From positions 363,063,302-363,127,301 of the forward strand of contig CM053028.1 of the NCBI GenBank assembly GCA_028564925.1: a stretch of 64,000 nucleotides of DNA, given 5' to 3'. A program made the translations under genes and the position numbers. Of this stretch, positions 57,064-64,000 are shown one piece after another; the first letter of the stretch is position 1, and the number at the start of each line of letters is the position of its first letter. Under the pieces are notes generated by a model, which saw only the letters and a list, made by a program, of their open reading frames with translations, had not been told where the DNA came from and did not search any database. Origin of the DNA: Lithobates sylvaticus (taxonomy: Eukaryota; Chordata; Amphibia; Anura; Ranidae).

Positions 57064-57086
57064 AATGATTTTCAAAAAAAAAAAAA

Positions 57087-57102
57087 AAAGATTACTGTGG
57101 AT
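57087..57102. repeat. target-site duplication of LINE B, right copy
   Basis: AAAGATTACTGTGGAT, as at 50267-50282. Confidence 0.9.
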
Positions 57103-58198
57103 ATCACCTCAGGGGGTCATGATACACATATCAATGCCGCCAGCCACCGCTATTTACATATGAATGCCACTGCTATTTACATAATGCCGATAATGTACAT
57201 GTAAACACAGGGTATGCAGGTGAGAGTCATCTGTACACAACAATAGGGCAGAGCTGGGCAGCATTAGTAGCAGCACTTCACACTGAGATATTGGGACACA
57301 GCATGGGAATAAAACCTCAAGGGATGAGGGAATTTAAACCAGGATAGTTGGCAAGTATGAGGCAGTTGCTTTGGGCCCACAACAATGACAGGGCCCAGGG
57401 CAGCTGCCCTTTTTACCCTGCCTTTAAAACGGCCCTGACTAACTTGTCTACTACATCTGTTTATTGGTCTGGGTGGTGGTGTGTAAATAACATTGCACAA
57501 TCTAATCAACTGAACACGAATACAAAAATATGAATTTTTATGCTGATGATGTAGTGTTAAAAAAATGTACTTTGCCCAAATTCTTATTTTTACTAGTTTG
57601 CATATCATACAGAATTGAACATTATCTGTTTAACAATGCAAGACAATTAAACAAAGGCAATGATAAAAAATTGCTGTAAAGTACAAGACTAGCAATTATG
57701 AGAGCCAGTTGTGTTCCAGGCTGTACTATGAATAAGCCATCAATGAGTGTGCTATCAATAGAAGCACAGCAATCAGCCTAGATTTCTTTTTTCAATTACA
57801 TGAAAATGATCACAGAGCAATACAGTATATAGGTGTTACTATGAACAGGACCGGTAGTTTTCCTGAAAAGAAAAAAAGACATTAAATTGATGGCATTCCA
57901 TGTGAACGATGACTATTTTTAACATTTCCACTGATCCTTGTTTTTCCTAACACATATTACAAGACCAGTTCCTATACACTGACTGCACGCACCTCTGGTT
58001 TAACATACAGTTCACTGAAAGTAAAGCATAGAATGCTACTAGACTGGTATATGCTATTTAAAACAAAATAAAACATTTAAGGGAATGTAAACCTAGACTG
58101 TCACTGGTAAATATCAAACTACCTTCCTAGCTGGATAGAGTAACAAACTTACTGATCAATGGTGACATCTTGTGACACAAATAGAAAACTGCATCCAC
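57103..58198. other. rest of the hAT-like target, then no gene recognised
   Basis: 57103-57440 continues the older element opened by LINE B (GGGCCCACAACAATGACAGG, ending CGGCCCTG). 57440-58198 shows no exon or element ends. Confidence 0.4.
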
Positions 58199-58673
58199 TT
58201 AAAGCGGAGCTCCACCCGCACCAAAAATATTAAAAGTCCGCAGCTACAAATATTGCAGCTGCTGACTTTTAATAAATGGATACTTACCTGTTCCTGGTTC
58301 CAGCGGTGATGGCAGAATGTGACAAGGGACCCCTCCCACGGCTGCCCTGCCGCCATCCTCTGTCAGGGAATCAGGAAGTGAAGACGCAACGTCTTCACTG
58401 CCCGGTTCCCTACTGCGCATGCACGAGTCGCGCTGCGTGTCTCTATTGGTCCCCGTTGTGTCCTGGGAACTGTGTTTACCAAGACACAACGGGGCATCTG
58501 CGGATAGGGGCGGGGCAGCTCCGGATATCTCGTCCGGAAGTGGGTGCAGATACCTGTATTATACAGGTATCTGCACCCCCCTCCCCCCTGAAAGGTGCCA
58601 ATTGCGGCACCGGAGGGGGGGGGGAGGAATCCGATAAGCGGAAGTTCCACTTTAGGGTGGAGCTCCGCTTTAA
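58199..58673. mobile_element. TTAA-AGCGGAG family MITE
   Basis: TTAA at 58199-58202 and 58670-58673, ends AGCGGAGCTCCACCC and the inverse. It shares the GCAGCTACAA/TTGCAGCTGC hairpin (58240-58264) with 23644-24157. A second strong palindrome, GCAGATACCTGTATTATACA followed by GGTATCTGC, lies at 58545-58574. It sits directly before another TTAA element. Confidence 0.85.
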
Positions 58674-59684
<1,011 letters not shown>

Positions 59685-59795
59685 TAGATACAAACTTTCA
59701 CATTCAGGGAAATATGCCGTATCCATACAACTGCTAGTATGAGGTCCCTAATGTATTCTTTTTAAATGTAAACAGTGAAAGTACCTTCAGTCGAC
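59685..59795. other. no feature recognised
   Basis: Short spacer between two TTAA elements. Confidence 0.4.
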
Positions 59796-60369
59796 TTAAA
59801 GCGGTTCGGCACTCATTTCATTTAGTAAATCTCTTTGCCTTCCAAATCAGGCAAAGAGTACTAAATGAAATGTTTTTTTTTTTTTTTTTTTTTTTTACTT
59901 ACCTTGTAATTGAAGACTTCCGGTCTTCTCCCTCTGCGGCGGTGGGCGGGGTCTCTGCGTCGATCGTCGTCACGCCGCACTGTCTCCTGGGATCTGGTGT
60001 CATTGATCCCAGGAGTCAGTGCGGGCATCTTCCGAAATCTCGCGAGATTTCGGCCACATCTTCCGAAATCTCCCGAGATGTCGGCCGCATCTGCCGAAAT
60101 CTCGTGAGATCTCGGCAGATGTGCCGTTACTGCGCACGCGCGAGTAACGGCAGTGCATGCTGGGCCATCAACAGTGCCTGTGGGGTTTCACATGCCCACA
60201 GGCAAGATGGCCCCCAGCACTAAAGAAGAAGACGAGGAACTTCATCGGACGAAAACCGGCGGCAATCGAGATGGAAGATGGAACAGGTGAGTCCCCTAAT
60301 AAAGGTAAGCAAACTTTATATTACGTCCTAAAAAAAAAAATTTTTTTACAGAGTGCAGAACCGCTTTAA
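59796..60369. mobile_element. TTAA-AGCGGTTC family MITE with CGCG motifs
   Basis: TTAA at 59796-59799 and 60366-60369, ends AGCGGTTCGGCAC / GTGCAGAACCGCT. A perfect hairpin CATTTCATTTAGTA...TACTAAATGAAATG (59814-59871) lies near the left end. The middle is CpG-rich with three 31-bp direct repeats. Confidence 0.85.
60030..60121. promoter_or_regulatory. three 31-bp repeats with CGCG palindromes
   Basis: TCTCGCGAGA at 60038-60047, TCTCCCGAGA at 60069-60078, TCTCGTGAGA at 60100-60109, each within CCGAAATCTC. The perfect one is the known CGCG element bound by BANP, a methylation-sensitive activator of CpG-island promoters. The other two differ by one base each. Activity is inferred. Confidence 0.6.
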
Positions 60370-60528
60370 AATCAGCATCTTGCAGTCCCTGTACAACTGA
60401 GCTCAGAGGGAAAGAGTGAAGCAGTACAAAGAGCCAGTGCAAAAACATACTGATAGGAGTTAACAGCTGATCACTGTGCTACTTCTCCTTTCATTGTCCA
60501 GTCACAGAGCAGGGGTGTGGCGCAGACC

Positions 60529-60995
60529 TTAACCACTTGCTTACTGGGCACTTAAACCCCCCTCCTGCCCAGACCAATTTTCAGCATTTGGTGCTCTCAC
60601 ACTTGACAATTACTCAGTCATGGAACACTGTACCCAAATGATTTTTTTGTCCTTTTTTTCACACAAATAGAGCTTTCTTTTGGTGGTATTTGATCACCTC
60701 TGGGTTTTTTATTTTTTGCGCTATAAATAACCCAATTTAGTGGCTATTATTTGGTCTTTGTGAAAGTTAGAGAGTCTACAAGCTGTGGTGCAAATCATAC
60801 AAAATTGATCACATCTGATGTACTGGTGGCCCATCTAATTTCTTGTGACCCGAACAAGCCAGGAAAGTACAAATACCCCCCAAATTACCCCTTTTTTTGA
60901 AAGTAGACATTCCAAGGTATTTAGTAAGAGGCATGGTGAGGTTTTTGATGTTATAATTTTTTCCCACAATTCTTTGCAAAATTACGATTTTTTTT
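60529..60995 (+). mobile_element. piggyBac left end, second copy
   Basis: TTAACCACTTGCTTACTGGG at 60529-60548, then 450 bp that follow 44105-44700 closely, including CAAATACCCCCCAAAT and AAAGTAGACATTCCAAGG. It ends in a T run where a DIRS element begins. Confidence 0.88.
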
Positions 60996-62523
60996 CTCTA
61001 GTCGTCTGTCCAGGACAGCACTAGAGAGATCGGCTCCACCTCCAGAGGCAGGAAACACCTCACAGATCTTTAAAGGGCAGCTTCCGTCCTTTCCCCTTCT
61101 GTATTTGCGTTTCCTCCACTGGAGGAGGAGGCTGCATGGGAGCTCTCCTTCCCCTGACGGTGGCATAGCCCATAAGAGAAGGGGAAGGGCAGTCTGGGTA
61201 CCTGCGCAGGTGACAGACATCTGAGGTCCTCTGGTCGGGTTGACAGCAGCTACGAACCGGCGTCCTCCTCCTGAAAGCCCGGGGAGGGCTGGCGTTTCCC
61301 TGCCTGACTCGTGCCACATCCGAAGCCGATCGTCAGGCGGGGGAACACCAGTCCTCCCCGGGCTTTCAGGAGGCGGACGCGGGGGGCGGGCACAGGCATT
61401 GAGTTCCAGCCTGTGGAACGCAGGAGGACGACAGAGGACTTCCGGTTATCCACTTCCAGGTTCCGGGTCGCGTGGCAAGCGTGGACGGCAGAACCTTTGG
61501 TGGCTAATTTAAAAAGCACCAGCCACAAACCGAACGTGCTGCACCACAGACCGAAGGGAAAAGCCTCCAGTCGGTCAGGCAAGCTTCCGAACAAACATGG
61601 ATGCAGCAGAATGTGGCAGTGGAACCGAACCAGCTCAGGTAGGCAAACACAAAGGTGTCTTGTACCTACAGGGCTAGGAGGGGGGGGGGGGGCTAATCAA
61701 TGCAAAGGCATTTTGAAATGGTCCAGGTGTGGTCCCCCTCTCTTAGAACAGGATCCGGACTAACATGTCTTGCGAATCCTGTTAGTGGCTGGTGAGGTGC
61801 ACAATAGGTGTTTGGTGAAGGCATTCTATTTTTTTGCTAAAGGTTACGCTAATGTTAGCTTGTCTCTTTCCCTTCCTTTCCTCTCTCCTTCTCTTGTCTT
61901 AGGCTCTGCCCAAAGAACCAGAGAGGTCAGGTGGGAAGAAGAGGTGTCCCTCATGTTCAAACAAATTGAAGGAAGGATGGGTTAAGCCCCTTTGCAAAGC
62001 CTGCATAGACAAATTAGTATATAAGGAGGCTACGGGGGGCTTGTAAAGAACTAATTTCTGGAGTACAGAAAGAAATGCAGTCTATCAGGACAATGCTAGT
62101 GAACCTTGAGACCCCAAAACCAGCGGCAGTTCCCCCTGCCTCGGACAACGTTGTGGCAGTCTCATATCTAAACAAACAAGCAGGAACGAGGTGCCCATCC
62201 GGTTTTGGCAGTCCATCTGAAAGGGGTGGACAACCACCTGGCAGATTTTCTGAGTCGACACCAAGTGTGCGAATCAGAATTGTCCCTGAACAGGGATAGT
62301 GCAGAAATGGGGTCTCCCGGAGGTGGACTTTTTCGCCAGAAGAATGAACACCCAGGTCCCAGTGTACTTCTCACTGGAGAGGGAAGCAGGGGCAAAAGGG
62401 ATAGACGCTTTTGCACAAAGCTGGGTGGTTCGCACTTGTTACGCCTTTCACCCGTTCCAATCTAATTCCTCTAGTCTTGAGGAAGTTTCTGCAGGAACGG
62501 ACCACAATAATACTGGTGGTTCC

Positions 62524-63202
62524 TAGGGGTGCAATGGATCAAAAAAACTCACGGATCGGATCGATCCTCGGATCGGGAGTCACGGATCGGATCATTTTTC
62601 AGATCAGCAAATAATAATTGAATTTGCAAAAACCTGTGAAAATTCCGCCACCATATAGTCCCCACTGTAATATCCACGTCATCTCCCCCACTGTAATATC
62701 CACATCCTCTCCCCACTGTAGTATTGGCTGGGTATCGCAGGAGTATTGGCTGGGTAATGCAGAGTATCGCAGAGTATTGGCTGGGTAATGCAGAGTATCG
62801 CAGAGTATTGGCTGGGTAATGCAGAGTACCGCAGGGTATATGCAGGGTAATGCAGAGTATATGCAGGGTAATGCAGAGTATATGCAGGGTAATGCAGGAT
62901 ATTGGCTGGGTAATGCAGGGTATGTTTACAAGTGATCGCTCCGTCATTTGACGAAACGATCACATTGTAAACAGTGGCCGGGTGTACCAAGATGGACGCC
63001 GCTCCGGAGCTAGGCCGAAGCCGCGGCCTTTCCTAAGGCCGCCGGGTGTACAAAGATGGCCGCCGCCGCTCCGGAGCTAGGCCTAAGCCGCAGCCTTTCC
63101 TAAGGCCGAGGCCGCGGAGCTCTCCGCGGATCGCGGGGTGTGCCGATCCGAACGGGGTGGCCCGTTCGGATCACGGATCGGCGACGATCCGTTGCACCCC
63201 TA
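62524..63202. mobile_element. hAT element inside the DIRS fossil
   Basis: Ends TAGGGGTGCAATGGATC and, in reverse, TAGGGGTGCAACGGATC, with a perfect 8-bp duplication GTGGTTCC (62516-62523 and 63203-63210). Non-autonomous. The interior has a GGGTAATGCAGAGTAT tandem array (62720-62930) and a CpG-rich right third with two GATGG(A/C)CGCCGC(C/T) units. Confidence 0.93.
62720..62930. repeat. minisatellite in the hAT element
   Basis: Alternating GAGTATTGGCTGGGTAATGC and ATATGCAGGGTAATGCAGAG-type units of about 24 and 47 bp. Confidence 0.85.
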
Positions 63203-64000
63203 GTGGTTCCGTATTGGCCAAAGAGACCATGGTTCTCAATGCTGCTAGGCCTGACAGACGAGCCTCCCCTCATGCTGCCTGAGAGGGAAGATCTGCTGTC
63301 TCAGGGCCCAGTTTTGTTGCCAGAGATACAGACCCTGAAGTTATCGGCCTGGCATCTGAAGAGAGCCTCTTGAAGTCTAATGGGCTCTCAGACAGGGTGA
63401 TTTAAAAACACTTCTAGTAGAAAGAAGGTAACCCAATCATTTTAAATTTTGGAAGGTTTTCCATTCATGGTTAGACACGAAAAAAGTGTCTGTAGGTATC
63501 CCGGCAGTCTTGCAAGACGGCGCGGATAAAGGGCTGGCCATTAGTACTTTGAAGGTACAAATTGTGGCCCTGTCTGTTTTTTTTAGAGAAACCCCTGGTG
63601 TTAGACCCGCTAGTTAGCAGGTTCTTTAAGGGGTTAGCCAGAATTAGACCTGTTCCTTTCAAGATTTTACCCAAATGGGACCTGTCAGTTGTACTACAGG
63701 GATGGGTAAAATGGTCACAGGAAGAAGAGCCCTCCTTAAAATGGATCACGCTCAAAACAGTGTTCCTAGTGGCTATTTCCACAGCTAGACGCATTAGCGA
63801 GCTTCAGGTACTTTCTGTAAGAGCCATTTTTTTTCAAATTTTTGAAGACAGGCTGTTTTTTTTGCCCAAAGTGGTGACAAAATTCCACAGAACACAGGAA
63901 GTTATTTTGCCTTCATTCTGTGGGTCCCCCACCAATCCTAGGGAGGTAGAATTCCACAAACTGGATGTGAGAGCCTGTGTCTTACAGTATCTGGAGATGT

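Larger units (their letters stand above)
50283..57086 (+). mobile_element. full-length L1-clade LINE (LINE B)
   Basis: About 6.8 kb with a target duplication of 13-16 bp. 5' UTR with two large repeats (50283-51447), open ORF1 (51448-52314), 658-bp spacer, ORF2 (52973-56753), 3' UTR, AATAAA at 57058, A tail. It starts with the same GGGGGGCGTGTCCGGATG as LINE A. The two ORF2 proteins agree at only about half of positions by eye, so these are distinct subfamilies. It has a single two-base deletion in ORF2 and looks young. Confidence 0.95.
60996..64000 (+). mobile_element. DIRS fossil, 5' end to tyrosine recombinase
   Basis: It starts at a terminal repeat (CTCTAGTCGTCTGTCCAGGA) directly in the piggyBac. 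Recognised parts: zinc-ribbon-like start of the gag-like ORF (61920-62035, KRCPSCSNKLKEGW), RNase H end (HLKGVDNHLADFLSRHQV, about 62200), the downstream pol motif FHPFQSN/RTTIILV, then after the hAT insert a WPKRPWFSMLLGL and LPEREDLLSQGP stretch. A tyrosine-recombinase-like region (63480-64000, with WDLSVV and STARRISELQ-like sequence) runs off the window. Broken and incomplete, with parts of the internal region absent. Moderately old, since motifs are still readable. Confidence 0.8.

Noticed and set aside
61240-61763. Frames of 90-150 codons in the DIRS leader
   Set aside because: They overlap the non-coding leader and terminal region; no DIRS protein motif is present in them.

Overview
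The window reads as repeat-saturated intergenic or intronic DNA from a vertebrate. The repertoire is DIRS elements, L1-clade LINEs, Tc1/mariner, hAT, PIF/Harbinger and TTAA-targeting piggyBac-type elements carrying TTAACCACTTG ends. This fits an anuran amphibian, most likely a ranid-like frog. The species call is inference from recalled repeat families, not a database result. No bacterial-style genes, operons, CRISPR arrays or rRNA genes are present. The only sequence that looks like host coding DNA is one 148-bp exon on the minus strand (13874-14021) with canonical splice sites; I could not name its gene.

Layout. 1-2.4 kb: minus-strand DIRS fossil carrying a probable solo LTR with a 96-bp tandem repeat. 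3.5-7 kb: a LINE scrap and two TTAA elements. 7.0-12.4 kb: a layered Tc1 locus holding a 2.56-kb fold-back Harbinger-like element, a SINE-like scrap, a second Tc1 copy and a hAT MITE, followed by a Harbinger MITE. 13.9 kb: the host exon. 15.3-19.7 kb: a local duplication containing decayed Tc1 transposase, with a mariner-type MITE in its gap. 20.4-26.3 kb: TTAA, hAT, Harbinger and mariner-type elements. 26.6-33.4 kb: full-length L1-like LINE A with a 13-bp target duplication. 34.4-37.9 kb: older LINE scrap, paired TTAA MITEs and a hAT scrap. 37.9-48.7 kb: one long minus-strand DIRS fossil, opened by a piggyBac with partial transposase, a TTAA element and a second DIRS piece. 48.9-50.3 kb: Harbinger MITE and Tc1 end. 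50.3-57.1 kb: full-length LINE B with a 16-bp target duplication. 58.2-60.4 kb: three TTAA elements. 60.5-64 kb: a piggyBac end broken by a DIRS fossil, which is itself broken by a hAT element with a perfect 8-bp duplication.

Functional reading. The two LINEs carry nearly complete ORF1 (coiled coil, RRM, C-terminal domain) and ORF2 (endonuclease, reverse transcriptase, Cys/His tail). LINE A has one one-base insertion in ORF1 and one in-frame stop in ORF2; LINE B has an open ORF1 and one two-base deletion in ORF2. Both start with the same GGGGGG motif and both have internally repeated 5' UTRs, like promoter monomers. The piggyBac copy is a plausible relative of the transposase that moved the TTAACCACTTG elements seen at least six times here. 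The most unusual structure is the fold-back element at 7461-10018, with TATA-like boxes at its centre pointing outward and an AATAAA signal in each arm.
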